From Actinopolyspora alba (GTDB taxonomy: Bacteria; Actinomycetota; Actinomycetes; Mycobacteriales; Pseudonocardiaceae): a DNA stretch of 64,000 nucleotides. Shown here piece by piece: positions 37,779 to 45,329 of the stretch. Made by a program: the position numbers and the translations under genes. The notes under the pieces are model-generated. The model saw only the letters and a list, made by a program, of their open reading frames with translations, did not search any database and had not been told where the DNA came from. The stretch lies in assembly GCF_900112765.1 (NCBI RefSeq), contig NZ_FOMZ01000003.1, forward strand, positions 124,001 through 188,000, in the 5' to 3' direction. The first letter of the stretch is position 1. The number at the start of each line of letters is the position of its first letter.

Positions 37779-38264
37779 TTAGAACTCATATTTGCGTATG
37801 TGCGAACCCATCCACTCGCACTCGGCACAGTGCTGCCAGCTCGACGGCGGTGTTCCGGGGGTGAACCAGCCCAGAAACCCGCAGACCGTCTGCGCTGCGT
37901 GGCCGTCCCGATAGCCGCTGATGAGCAGGTCCGCCGAGACGTCGTGCCAGACCTGGTCGTCGCTCAGCGACGCCGCGTAGGCGGGACCGCTCAGGTCGAC
38001 TTCCGGTTCTCGCTCCCGATCCGCTGTCTCCGGAAGCCGGGCCGGTGCGGTCTCCGCCGGTTCTGCCGGTGCGCTTTGCAGGCACGGCTCGCACGGCACC
38101 CCGGCGAACACTTCCGTGCTTTCCAAGTTGCTGTAGTGGGTTATGAACCCGCAGTAGGCTTTCCGTATTCCGTCCGGCCTCGTGCTCTCGTCCGGAGCGA
38201 AGATGTGCACCGATCGCACCATCGGAGGGTGGTTCTCGTTCAGCCGAGCGAGAATGACGCTCAC
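37779..38264 (-). CDS. Cys/His-rich duplicated putative zinc protein, unknown function
   Basis: From GTG 38264 (AAAGGGG upstream) the protein has 161 residues. It contains two similar halves. The first has H20, C38 and C58-x2-C61 (KAYCGF ... VPCEPC). The second has H107 or H122, C128 and C146-x2-C149 (QTVCGFLGWF ... QHCAEC). Each half resembles a small zinc-binding unit; a Pro/Glu/Ala-rich linker separates them. The start overlaps the stop of the 58-codon gene (GTGA), and it is the last gene of a four-gene coupled run. The open frame continues upstream through those genes in another sense but is not coding there. No family recognised. Confidence 0.7.
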   Translation of the reverse strand: MSVILARLNENHPPMVRSVHIFAPDESTRPDGIRKAYCGFITHYSNLESTEVFAGVPCEPCLQSAPAEPAETAPARLPETADREREPEVDLSGPAYAASLSDDQVWHDVSADLLISGYRDGHAAQTVCGFLGWFTPGTPPSSWQHCAECEWMGSHIRKYEF

Positions 38265-38437
38265 AGCACACCCCTTTTCGGGCGAGATTCCGGGTACCTC
38301 TCCCACATCCGCCGAGTAGTTCGTCTCGCTCGATTTCGGGCTCGTCTCTTCTCCAGTGGCGGCAGTTCGTAGACCACCACCGCCCACGGCAGCGCGGCCA
38401 CCAGAGCCGCCAACGCGAGTGTCGATTCCGCGTACAC
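38261..38437 (-). CDS. 58-residue single-pass membrane protein in the coupled small-gene operon
   Basis: GTG 38437 to TGA 38261: YAESTLALAALVAALPWAVV then VYELPPLEKRRARNRARRTT. It has one hydrophobic helix (residues ~5-24), an outside-in or anchor orientation, and a strongly basic cytoplasmic tail, with charge distribution fitting a type III membrane peptide. It begins 2 bp after the stop of the 31-codon frame and ends overlapping the start of the Cys-rich gene by GTGA. This tight packing and the sensible topology are why I call it a gene despite its size. Confidence 0.6.
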   Translation of the reverse strand: MYAESTLALAALVAALPWAVVVYELPPLEKRRARNRARRTTRRMWERYPESRPKRGVL

Positions 38438-38439
38438 GA

Positions 38440-38535
38440 TTACCTTTCACGGACATCGGCGGCGATGTCCACCACGAGCCGGGTCGCCGTCATACACGCG
38501 GCGATGACTTTCGGGACCGGAAACACCGAACTCAC
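38440..38535 (-). CDS. 31-residue putative small protein in the coupled operon
   Basis: GTG 38535 to TAA 38440. The start overlaps the stop of the upstream 88-codon gene (GTGA). The peptide (SSVFPVPKVIAACMTATRLV then VDIAADVRER) forms an amphipathic helix. It is too small for family assignment. Support rests on the overlap at one end and the 2-bp gap at the other, so it could also be a leader that couples its neighbours. Confidence 0.45.
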   Translation of the reverse strand: MSSVFPVPKVIAACMTATRLVVDIAADVRER

Positions 38536-38798
38536 CGTCCATCCGGGAGGCCGCGGATCCGCCGCAGACCTCGGCAGTCCCGGCATCGCGTGACTCGTCG
38601 CGGAGTGTTGCCCCGCGCGGGTATCCGGTGCTGTCTCCGGCAGAGCGTGTACGTCTCCGAGTAGACCTCGCTGATATCGGGGGGCACCGGGATCGTGTGC
38701 TCGGTTACGTGCGGCAGTTCGTCCGCTCTCAACCGATGGCTGCGGGAGCAATGCACTCCGTGCCGGAACGGTAGCGGGCGTTGGTTCAGTCGTTCCAT
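38532..38798 (-). CDS. Small Cys/His/Arg-rich protein heading the coupled operon, unknown function
   Basis: From ATG 38798 there are 88 residues; a TTG at 38834 would give 100. It has Cys-containing segments RHGVHCSRSHRL, YTLCRRQHRI and VTRCRDCRGLRR (Cys-x2-Cys), so metal or nucleic-acid binding is plausible. High GC in third positions supports coding. No Shine-Dalgarno precedes ATG 38798, so translation may be leaderless. It is divergent from the XRE regulator at 38889, separated by a ~90-bp AT-richer promoter region. Confidence 0.55.
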   Translation of the reverse strand: MERLNQRPLPFRHGVHCSRSHRLRADELPHVTEHTIPVPPDISEVYSETYTLCRRQHRIPARGNTPRRVTRCRDCRGLRRIRGLPDGR

Positions 38799-38888
38799 AT
38801 ATGAGACGGTAATTGTTAGACGATCACGTATCAATACGCCCGATCAGGTGATGCAGTTCATCGCCCTCTACCGTGGGAGGCTGGCGCT
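38799..38888. promoter_or_regulatory. Divergent promoter region of the small-gene operon and the XRE regulator
   Basis: This 90-bp gap is clearly AT-richer than its surroundings (for example ATATGAGACGGTAATTGTTA, 38799-38818) and separates two divergent transcription units. GGGAGG at 38876-38881 is the XRE ribosome site. Shared control by the XRE regulator is a reasonable guess. Confidence 0.5.
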
Positions 38889-39743
38889 ATGTCAGGGACC
38901 GCACGAGAAGTACACCTCGGTCGTCAGCTGAAGGCTCTGCGCAGCGAGAACGGTCTTTCTTTGGAGGATGCTGCGAAGCATGTGGAGCGAAGTCGAGCAA
39001 CCGTAGGCCACTGGGAACGTGGGTACTCACGCATCAGTGCCCAGGATCTTACGGCGCTCCTCCGGCTTTATGGTGCCTCGGAAGAGATGTCGGAGCATCT
39101 TCAGCAGCTTCGGAGGGACAGTCGTCAGCGAGGCTGGTGGCACAGCTACAAGCTACCTACACATCTGGCTCCGTTCGTCGGGTTCGAAGCTGAGGCAGCG
39201 GAAATGTTCCATTTCGAACTCGGTGTGATCCCCGGCCTCCTCCAGACGGAGGACTACACCCGCGAGATTCACAAGGTTGGTCGTCTTAAACTGACGGACA
39301 ACCAACTCCATGAATGGGTTGAGATCCGTCTCAGGCGACAGGAGCGGCTCCACGAAGGCGGAGGGTTTACCCTGCACACGGTGATCGCTGAGGAAGCCCT
39401 GCGTCGGGAGGTGGGATCACCTGTGATCATGGCCGCTCAACTGGAACGCCTGGAGCGAGAAGCCAAGCGTTCGACTGTGAACTTGCAAGTGTTGCCGTAT
39501 GAAGCGGGAGCGCACGTGGGTTCCGTTGGTCCGATCACTGTGCTTCGGTTCGCTGATGCTGGTCATAGCGATGTCGCGTTTTCGGATACTCCGCTGGGCG
39601 GGCACGTCATTGATGACCTACGAGATGTAGCGGAGTTGAGTCGCCTGTTCAGTGAACTCCAAGGACAGGCCCTCCCGACACAGGCTTCACAAGAACGGCT
39701 CAGTAGCATCCGGCACGAGCACATGACACGTTCGAAGGAGTAG
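38889..39743 (+). CDS. XRE-type helix-turn-helix regulator with DUF5753 (Scr1-family)
   Basis: The 284-residue protein has an N-terminal HTH (residues ~8-65: LGRQLKALRSENGLSLEDAA, RSRATVGHWERGYSRIS). DUF5753 follows (~100-270), with FELGVIPGLLQTEDYTREI, VNLQVLPYEAGAHVGSVG and the C-terminal SRLFSELQGQALP. This is the standard actinobacterial partner of DUF397 proteins, related to the BldB/Scr1 systems that act in development and toxin-antitoxin-like control. ATG 38889 has GGGAGG upstream. A DUF397 gene begins 5 bp after its stop. Confidence 0.93.
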   Translation: MSGTAREVHLGRQLKALRSENGLSLEDAAKHVERSRATVGHWERGYSRISAQDLTALLRLYGASEEMSEHLQQLRRDSRQRGWWHSYKLPTHLAPFVGFEAEAAEMFHFELGVIPGLLQTEDYTREIHKVGRLKLTDNQLHEWVEIRLRRQERLHEGGGFTLHTVIAEEALRREVGSPVIMAAQLERLEREAKRSTVNLQVLPYEAGAHVGSVGPITVLRFADAGHSDVAFSDTPLGGHVIDDLRDVAELSRLFSELQGQALPTQASQERLSSIRHEHMTRSKE

Positions 39744-39748
39744 AGCCC

Positions 39749-39946
39749 GTGAGCACGCAACCTGAGTGGCGGAAGTCCAGCCGCAGTAACCAAGGCGGCA
39801 ACTGCGTGGAGGTCGCCACCAACGTTCCGGGATCTGCCTTGATTCGGGACTCGAAACTTGGCGAGGCTTCCCCGGTCCTCAGCGCTGTGCCTGCAACCTT
39901 CTCGGCATTCTTGGCTGCTGCCAAGGATGGTCAGTTCGACCGCTGA
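39749..39946 (+). CDS. DUF397 protein (first copy)
   Basis: A 65-residue protein with the DUF397 consensus: WRKSSRSNQGGNCVEVA, SALIRDSKLGEASPVL and FSAFLAAAKDGQFD. DUF397 proteins work with the XRE/DUF5753 regulator encoded just upstream; in Streptomyces such pairs behave as toxin-antitoxin-like or developmental switches. Start GTG 39749; its ribosome site AAGGAG lies in the last codons of the regulator gene. Confidence 0.92.
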   Translation: MSTQPEWRKSSRSNQGGNCVEVATNVPGSALIRDSKLGEASPVLSAVPATFSAFLAAAKDGQFDR

Positions 39947-39956
39947 TCAGCCCAAA

Positions 39957-39983
39957 AACCCCTCTCCGTCAGATAGGGGTTGT
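39957..39983. terminator. Hairpin between the two DUF397 genes
   Basis: AACCCCT ... AGGGGTT inverted repeat just after the first DUF397 stop. A weak terminator or attenuator is possible; it has no T-run. Confidence 0.4.
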
Positions 39984-40016
39984 GTACGCAGCCGAACATG
40001 AACGAGAGGCATAGAT

Positions 40017-40208
40017 ATGACTCCACACTGGCGAAAGAGTAGCCGCAGCGGCGGCGCAGGTGGTAACTGCGTCGAGGTCGCTCAGAACTTCCCGTCTGCC
40101 GCCCTCGTCAGGGACAGCAAACTAGGGGAGATCTCTCCTGTCCTGAGTACGAAGCCCGAGACTTTCACCGCGTTCATCGACGCGGTGAAGGCCGATCGGT
40201 TCGACTGA
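40017..40208 (+). CDS. DUF397 protein (second copy)
   Basis: A 63-residue paralogue of the preceding gene: WRKSSRSGGAGGNCVEVAQ, ALVRDSKLGEISPVLSTKP and FTAFIDAVKADRFD. The similarity through the whole length indicates a tandem duplication. ATG 40017 has GAGAGG upstream. A strong terminator follows. Confidence 0.92.
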   Translation: MTPHWRKSSRSGGAGGNCVEVAQNFPSAALVRDSKLGEISPVLSTKPETFTAFIDAVKADRFD

Positions 40209-40240
40209 CCCCTCGGTTCGACCGGACCCGGCGAACAGTG

Positions 40241-40282
40241 CAGCGCCCCCGGATGGTGAAGGTGGACCGGGGGCGCTGTTTT
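40241..40282 (+). terminator. Strong intrinsic terminator closing the XRE-DUF397 operon
   Basis: Perfect 12-bp stem CAGCGCCCCCGG (40241-40252) / CCGGGGGCGCTG (40267-40278) followed by TTTT (40279-40282). It marks the right border of the accessory island. Confidence 0.85.
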
Positions 40283-40318
40283 GGCTCATGTGGCCCGCGA
40301 CGACGGTGATACCCGCCC

Positions 40319-40666
40319 TTACTCGTGGCTGACCACGTTGACCACCCTGCCGTTGGGGTCGCGGACGAAGAAGCGGCGCACTCCCCAGTCCTCGTCCCGC
40401 AGCGGGTGCACGATCTCCGCACCGTTGTCCACCATCCGCGCGTGGACGGCGTCGACATCGTCGACCTCGACACTCATGTCCGGCACGACCGTGGCGGTCT
40501 CGTCGTGGGTCATGAAGGTCACCTGGGCCGTGGGATTGCTGGGCGAGGCCAACGTCATCACCCAACCGAGGTTCATCACCTCCTCGAACCCCATCAGACC
40601 GTAGAATTCCCGACTCTCCGCCATGGTTTCCGACCGGATGTCGGGCATGGCGCGGCGGATGGACAT
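40319..40666 (-). CDS. VOC (glyoxalase/bleomycin-resistance fold) family protein
   Basis: The 115-residue single-domain protein has the paired beta-alpha-beta-beta-beta fold of the VOC superfamily. Segments include ETMAESREFYGLMGFEEVMN, PDMSVEVDDVDAVHARMVDN and VRRFFVRDPNGRVVNVVSHE. A possible metal-ligand Glu lies near the C-terminus. Substrate unknown; members act as dioxygenases, isomerases or drug-binding proteins. ATG 40666 has GGAG upstream; an open frame continuing upstream is not coding. Confidence 0.85.
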   Translation of the reverse strand: MSIRRAMPDIRSETMAESREFYGLMGFEEVMNLGWVMTLASPSNPTAQVTFMTHDETATVVPDMSVEVDDVDAVHARMVDNGAEIVHPLRDEDWGVRRFFVRDPNGRVVNVVSHE

Positions 40667-40857
40667 GGGCGACTCCTGTCCGAACGGGGAAACACAGCGT
40701 CCCCGATTCTCCGCCGAGGGGCGACACCGCACATCGAACGCGAGACGAACCGTCGCGAACGCACACGTCCGGAGTAGGGACACCTCAGCGCCGGAGTTCC
40801 AGCACCGGATCCCCGCCCCTGAGAAGACCCCGCCGCGAGAAGGCCCCGCCCCGGTGA

Positions 40858-41649
40858 TCAGAACTTCCGGTTGGCCAGTACCGGAATCTCCTCCCGCGCC
40901 TGCTCGGCGCGTTCCGGAGCGATGTCGGTGATCAGCACGTCGGGCTCGGCCTCGAGCTGGTCGTGTATCACCCCGTAGGGGGTGACCACGGTGCTGTAAC
41001 CGATACCGGTGGGGGCCTTGGCCGCCGGTTCGCGGCCGATGCTGCGTGGATCGGCCTGTCCGCAGGCCAGCACCCAGGATGTGGAGTCCAGCGCCCTGGC
41101 CCGCGCCAGCAGTTCCCACTGCTCGCGCTTGCCCGTTCCCGCGCCCCAGGAAGCTGCCGTGACCGTCACAGTGGCGCCACGTTCCGCCAGCGTGGTGAAC
41201 AGACCGGGGAAACGAATGTCGTAGCAGGTCGTGAACCCCACGGTGGCGCTGGGCAGCCGCACCGTCAGCGGTTGCTCCCCCTCGGCCACGTTGCGCGACT
41301 CGGTGAAGCCGAACGCGTCGTAGAGGTGGATCTTGTCGTAGCGCGCCCGCGTGCCCGGCCCGGTCACCAGCAGCGTGTTGGTCACGCGGCCGTCCTCGGT
41401 GGGGGTGAACATTCCCGCCGCCACCGTGATGCCCGCGTCACCCGCGAGCCTGCCGACCTCGCCTGCCCACGGCCCGTCCAGCGGTTCGGCCAGCGGTGCC
41501 AGCGGAACCCCGAAGCAGGCCATGGTGGCTTCCGGGAAGATCGCGAGTTCCGCACCGGCCTCGGCGGCACGACGTACTCCTCCCGCCACGAGCTCCAGGT
41601 TGGCGTCCGGGTCCGGTGTGGACGCGATCTGGCACAGCGCGACGCGCAC
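40858..41649 (-). CDS. Nitrilase-superfamily carbon-nitrogen hydrolase
   Basis: The 263-residue amidase-type enzyme has the Glu-Lys-Cys triad: Glu in AELAIFPEATMACFG, Lys in RYDKIHLYDAFGF and Cys in VGFTTCYDIRFPGLF. Segments match the Nit2/omega-amidase-like group of actinobacteria, but the true amide substrate is unknown. GTG 41649 is chosen because GGAGGAG lies just upstream; a longer frame to 41703 has no coding signal. It is divergent from the ABC transporter operon. Confidence 0.92.
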   Translation of the reverse strand: MRVALCQIASTPDPDANLELVAGGVRRAAEAGAELAIFPEATMACFGVPLAPLAEPLDGPWAGEVGRLAGDAGITVAAGMFTPTEDGRVTNTLLVTGPGTRARYDKIHLYDAFGFTESRNVAEGEQPLTVRLPSATVGFTTCYDIRFPGLFTTLAERGATVTVTAASWGAGTGKREQWELLARARALDSTSWVLACGQADPRSIGREPAAKAPTGIGYSTVVTPYGVIHDQLEAEPDVLITDIAPERAEQAREEIPVLANRKF

Positions 41650-41783
41650 TTGGACTCCTCCTGTCGTGGCCGGGCTACACTCGACATTCTCCCATGCGCT
41701 CACCGCCGTCGACGAGCGCGCGCCGAGGTAGGCAACGTCTCATCCTGTTGCCATTCTCTTGCAGCAGTTTCTAGGGTTGGCCC

Positions 41784-43370
41784 GTGCTGAACCGGCGTAC
41801 ACTGATCTCTTCCTCCTTGGCCGCCTTCGCCGTGGCGGGTACCGCCTGCGCGGCGCCCGAGCGAAGCGGCGGCGACCCCCGAACCATGCTGCTGGCCGAC
41901 GGGTACGAACCGAGCAGTCTCAACCCACTGCTGGGCTACGCACGAGCCGGGGCGGCCAAGTTCTACGACGGTCTGCTCGCCTTCGACGGCAACGGGCGAC
42001 TGCACCCGGCGCTGGCGGCGGAACAGCCCACCCCCACGGACGGCGCACGCACCTGGACCGTGCGGCTGCGCCGCGACGTGAGGTTCCACGACGGTGGCTC
42101 TTTCGGCGCGCGCGACGTGGTGGCCACCTACCGCGCCGCCGTCGATCCCGCGTACGCCGCCACGATCAGTTCCGGGTTGTCGATGCTCGCCGACGTCGAA
42201 GCCGTGGACGAGCACACCGTGCGGTTCCGGCTCAACATCCCCTACGCGGCCTGGCCCGCCCGGATGGTCATGGGCATCCTGCCCGAGTCAGCGCTGGCCG
42301 AAGCCGTGCCACAGGGTGAGTCCCCGATCAACACGCAGCCGGTCGGCACCGGCCCCTACCGGCTCGCCGAGTGGCGGCGCGGCGAGCGAATGGTCTGGCG
42401 CGCCCACGAGAACTACTGGGGCGGTACGCCGCGGATCTCCGAGATCACCGTCGTTTTCGCCACCGACGACAACACCAGGGCGCAGCGCGTGCAGGCCGGG
42501 GAGTTCGACGGCACAGTACTGCCCCCGCTGCTGGCCGAGCGGGTGGGCAACGGCTCCTACCGCACCGTGCACCACGACACAGCCGACTACCGGGCCATCA
42601 CGCTGCCCGCGGATCAACCCGTCACGGGCGACCCGGCCGTGCGGATGGCGCTCAACCTGGCGGCGAACCGTTCCGAGATGGTGGACAGCCTGCTCGGCGG
42701 GCACGGTGAACCCGCTTACACCCCCATCCCGGAGTCCATGGGGCGGTTCCACGAGCCCGAGGCGAAGTTGGAGTTCGACCAGCGTCGCGCTCGCCGAATC
42801 CTGGACGAGGCGGGCTGGCGGCCCGGTTCGGACGGGATTCGCACCAAGGACGGCACGCGGGCGAGCTTCACCGTGATGTACTTCGCCGATGACACCCTTC
42901 GCAAGAAGTTCGCCCAGGCGTTCGCCTCCGATGCCGGGAAGGTGGGAGTGCGGGTCGAACTGGCCGGAGTGGACCGCTCCGAAGCCGCCGAACGAATCGG
43001 TACCGACGCGATAGTGCTCGGCGGTGGCAGTCCGCTGGATCCGGACCTGCAGATGTACTCCGGGCTGCACTCCTCGATGATCGGTACCGGTACGTACCGG
43101 AACCCGGCCAAGTACCGCAACGAGCGGGTGGACTCGGCGCTGGACGCAGGCAGGAGCACCGTCGAACCGGCCGAGCGCGCTCGGCACTACAAAGCGGCGC
43201 AGCGTGCCTACGTCGCGGATCCCGGTCTGGTCTACCTGGCGTTCATCCAGCACAGCTACGTCGTGCGTACCGGGGTGTGGGAGGGCTACGAACCCGTCGT
43301 GGAACCGCACACGCACGGCACTACCTGGGGCCCGTGGTGGAACGTCGAGAAATGGACCCCGAAAGAGTGA
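41784..43370 (+). CDS. ABC transporter substrate-binding lipoprotein (nickel/peptide, SBP family 5)
   Basis: The 528-residue extracytoplasmic binding protein has a signal peptide (LNRRTLISSSLAAFAVAGTA) ending in a Cys that could be lipidated. Family-5 features are YEPSSLNPLLGY, KFYDGLLAFDGNGRLHPALA, WTVRLRRDVRFHDGGSFGAR and INTQPVGTGPYRLAEW. It is the first gene of a five-gene importer operon with overlapping genes. The ligand (nickel chelate, oligopeptide or opine) cannot be decided from sequence alone. Confidence 0.9.
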   Translation: MLNRRTLISSSLAAFAVAGTACAAPERSGGDPRTMLLADGYEPSSLNPLLGYARAGAAKFYDGLLAFDGNGRLHPALAAEQPTPTDGARTWTVRLRRDVRFHDGGSFGARDVVATYRAAVDPAYAATISSGLSMLADVEAVDEHTVRFRLNIPYAAWPARMVMGILPESALAEAVPQGESPINTQPVGTGPYRLAEWRRGERMVWRAHENYWGGTPRISEITVVFATDDNTRAQRVQAGEFDGTVLPPLLAERVGNGSYRTVHHDTADYRAITLPADQPVTGDPAVRMALNLAANRSEMVDSLLGGHGEPAYTPIPESMGRFHEPEAKLEFDQRRARRILDEAGWRPGSDGIRTKDGTRASFTVMYFADDTLRKKFAQAFASDAGKVGVRVELAGVDRSEAAERIGTDAIVLGGGSPLDPDLQMYSGLHSSMIGTGTYRNPAKYRNERVDSALDAGRSTVEPAERARHYKAAQRAYVADPGLVYLAFIQHSYVVRTGVWEGYEPVVEPHTHGTTWGPWWNVEKWTPKE

Positions 43371-44377
43371 ACTCACGAGTGTGGACGGTGCGCCGTCGAA
43401 GCCGTGCGGGTGCGGTGGCCGGACTCGTCGTCCGCCGGGTCGTGCTCGCCGTGCCGGTACTGCTGCTCGTCTCGCTGGCGGTGTTCCTGCTCGCCGCGGC
43501 CTCACCGTTCGACCCGATCCACCAGTACTACGGGGTGCGGATCTTCGACGCCTCGGCCGCGGACGTGGCCAGCGTACGAGAGCAGCTCGACCTCGACCGC
43601 CCGGTGCTCGCGCGATTCTGGGACTGGTTGAGCGGAATCCTGTCCGGTGACCTCGGCATGTCCCGCTCGATGCGCGCACCGGTCGCGGACGTGCTGGCGA
43701 GGCGCCTGCCGTGGACGCTGCTGCTCGCGTGCTGTGGCTTGGCCCTCGCCGTGGTGTTCTCGCTGGTGATCGGAACCGTGGCCGCCTGGCGGCAGGGTGG
43801 CTGGACGGACCGGCTGATCACGGCTGTCGGCCACGCCCTGGAGGGGATTCCGCCCTTCGTGGTGGCGTTGTTGGCCATCGCGCTGTTCTCGCTCGGCCTC
43901 GGATGGCTGCCGGTCGCCGGCCTCACCGACGCGGGCAGTTCACTCGGCCCCGCGCAGGTGATCGAGCACCTGGTGCTGCCCGCCGCGGTACTGGGGATCT
44001 CGCAGAGCCCCTGGCTCGTACTGCACGTACGACAGTCGCTGTTGACAGCGTTCACCGAGGATCACGTAACCGGTGCCCGAGCCAGGGGAGTCCGCGAACG
44101 CGTGGTGGTCGCGCGGCACGCCCTGCCCACCGCGCTTTTGCCGTTCGTGACGCTGATCGGCGCCCGGATCCCCGAACTCGTGACCGGCGCTGTGCTGGTG
44201 GAGGAGGTCTTCTCCTGGCCGGGAGTGGCCTCCGCCGTCGTCACCGCGGCGAGAGCAGCGGACTATCCGCTGCTGGCGATCCTGACCCTGCTCGCCACGG
44301 CCGCCGTGCTGCTCGGTTCCCTCCTGGCCGACGTGGCAGCCGTACTACTCGATCCGAGAGTCTCCGCTGATGGTTGA
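43367..44377 (+). CDS. ABC transporter permease (DppB/NikB family)
   Basis: About 336 residues with six membrane segments. It has the DppB/NikB-type N-terminal helix and the SPFDPIHQYYGVR loop, and the cytoplasmic EAA loop region TGARARGVRERVVVARHALP. GTG 43367 overlaps the upstream stop by 4 bp; an ATG at 43352 is an alternative. It forms the membrane channel with the next gene. Confidence 0.92.
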   Translation: MNSRVWTVRRRSRAGAVAGLVVRRVVLAVPVLLLVSLAVFLLAAASPFDPIHQYYGVRIFDASAADVASVREQLDLDRPVLARFWDWLSGILSGDLGMSRSMRAPVADVLARRLPWTLLLACCGLALAVVFSLVIGTVAAWRQGGWTDRLITAVGHALEGIPPFVVALLAIALFSLGLGWLPVAGLTDAGSSLGPAQVIEHLVLPAAVLGISQSPWLVLHVRQSLLTAFTEDHVTGARARGVRERVVVARHALPTALLPFVTLIGARIPELVTGAVLVEEVFSWPGVASAVVTAARAADYPLLAILTLLATAAVLLGSLLADVAAVLLDPRVSADG

Positions 44378-45293
44378 GCTCGAATCCGACAGCGCCACCG
44401 CCGGCCCACCCCGCCCCTGGCGGAGCGCCGCTCGTGCTCGTGCCGGGGCCGTGCGAGGTGCGGCCGGAGCCGTGCGGGCACGGCTGCGCCTCGTGACGGC
44501 GGTGACCGCCCTGGGCGCGCTCGTACTGGCCGCGTTGTCGGTTCCCGCCCTGTCCGCGGCACCCGGCACCGTGGACTACCAGGCCATACGACTTCCGCCG
44601 AGTCCGGCGCATCCGTTCGGCACGGACACCTCGGGACGCGATCTGTTCGTGCGCTCGCTGGCGGGACTGCGGGTGTCACTGCTCGTGGCGGCGGTCAGCA
44701 CGGTGGTGTCCACAGTGCTCGGGACCGCGGTGGGTGCGCTCTCCGGCGCGTCGGGGGGATGGGTGGATCGCCTGCTGATGCGGGTGGTGGACGCGGTCAA
44801 CGCCGTACCGCACCTGCTGCTGGGCATCGTGATCGTCGCGCTCTACCGGGGAACGGTGCTCGCGGTGGTGCTGTCCATCGGCCTGACCCACTGGGCCACC
44901 GTCGCGCGTGTGGTGCGTTCCGAAGTGCTCGGGCTGCGCGACCGGCCCTACGTGGACGCGGCCGTCTCGGCCGGTGCCGGTCGGTGGTGGGTGCTGCGCA
45001 ACCACCTGCTGCCCGCGATCGTGCCCCAAGCGGCACTGTCCGCGGTGCTGCTCGTACCGCACGCGGTGTTCCACGAGACCGCGCTGAGCTTTCTCGGGCT
45101 GGGACTGCCCCCGCATCTGGCCAGCATCGGCAACATCCTCTCCGACGGCAGGGAGGGGGTCCTGCTCGGTGCCTGGTGGATCGTGGCGTTCCCGGCCGGG
45201 CTGCTCGTGGCCACCACGCTGTCGGTGTCCGGCATCGCCGCCGCCTGGCGGGACCGGACGATTCCCACTCGGCGTTCCGAGCTGACGCTGTGA
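44370..45293 (+). CDS. ABC transporter permease (DppC/NikC family)
   Basis: The 307-residue protein has an Arg/Ala-rich N-terminus, then FGTDTSGRDLFVRSLAGLRV, the classic DppC/OppC motif. The EAA loop is DAAVSAGAGRWWVLRNHLLP, followed by ETALSFLGLGLPPHLASIGN. Its start overlaps the upstream permease by 8 bp. About six membrane segments. Confidence 0.94.
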   Translation: MVELESDSATAGPPRPWRSAARARAGAVRGAAGAVRARLRLVTAVTALGALVLAALSVPALSAAPGTVDYQAIRLPPSPAHPFGTDTSGRDLFVRSLAGLRVSLLVAAVSTVVSTVLGTAVGALSGASGGWVDRLLMRVVDAVNAVPHLLLGIVIVALYRGTVLAVVLSIGLTHWATVARVVRSEVLGLRDRPYVDAAVSAGAGRWWVLRNHLLPAIVPQAALSAVLLVPHAVFHETALSFLGLGLPPHLASIGNILSDGREGVLLGAWWIVAFPAGLLVATTLSVSGIAAAWRDRTIPTRRSELTL

Positions 45294-45329
45294 ACGCCCC
45301 GCGAACCGAGCCGGATGGAGTGATCATCG

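Noticed and set aside
38440-38751. 103-codon minus-strand frame overlapping the 88-codon gene
   Set aside because: Only its last 31 codons, after a GTG that overlaps the upstream stop, are supported; the first part is antisense or out of frame with the Cys-rich protein.
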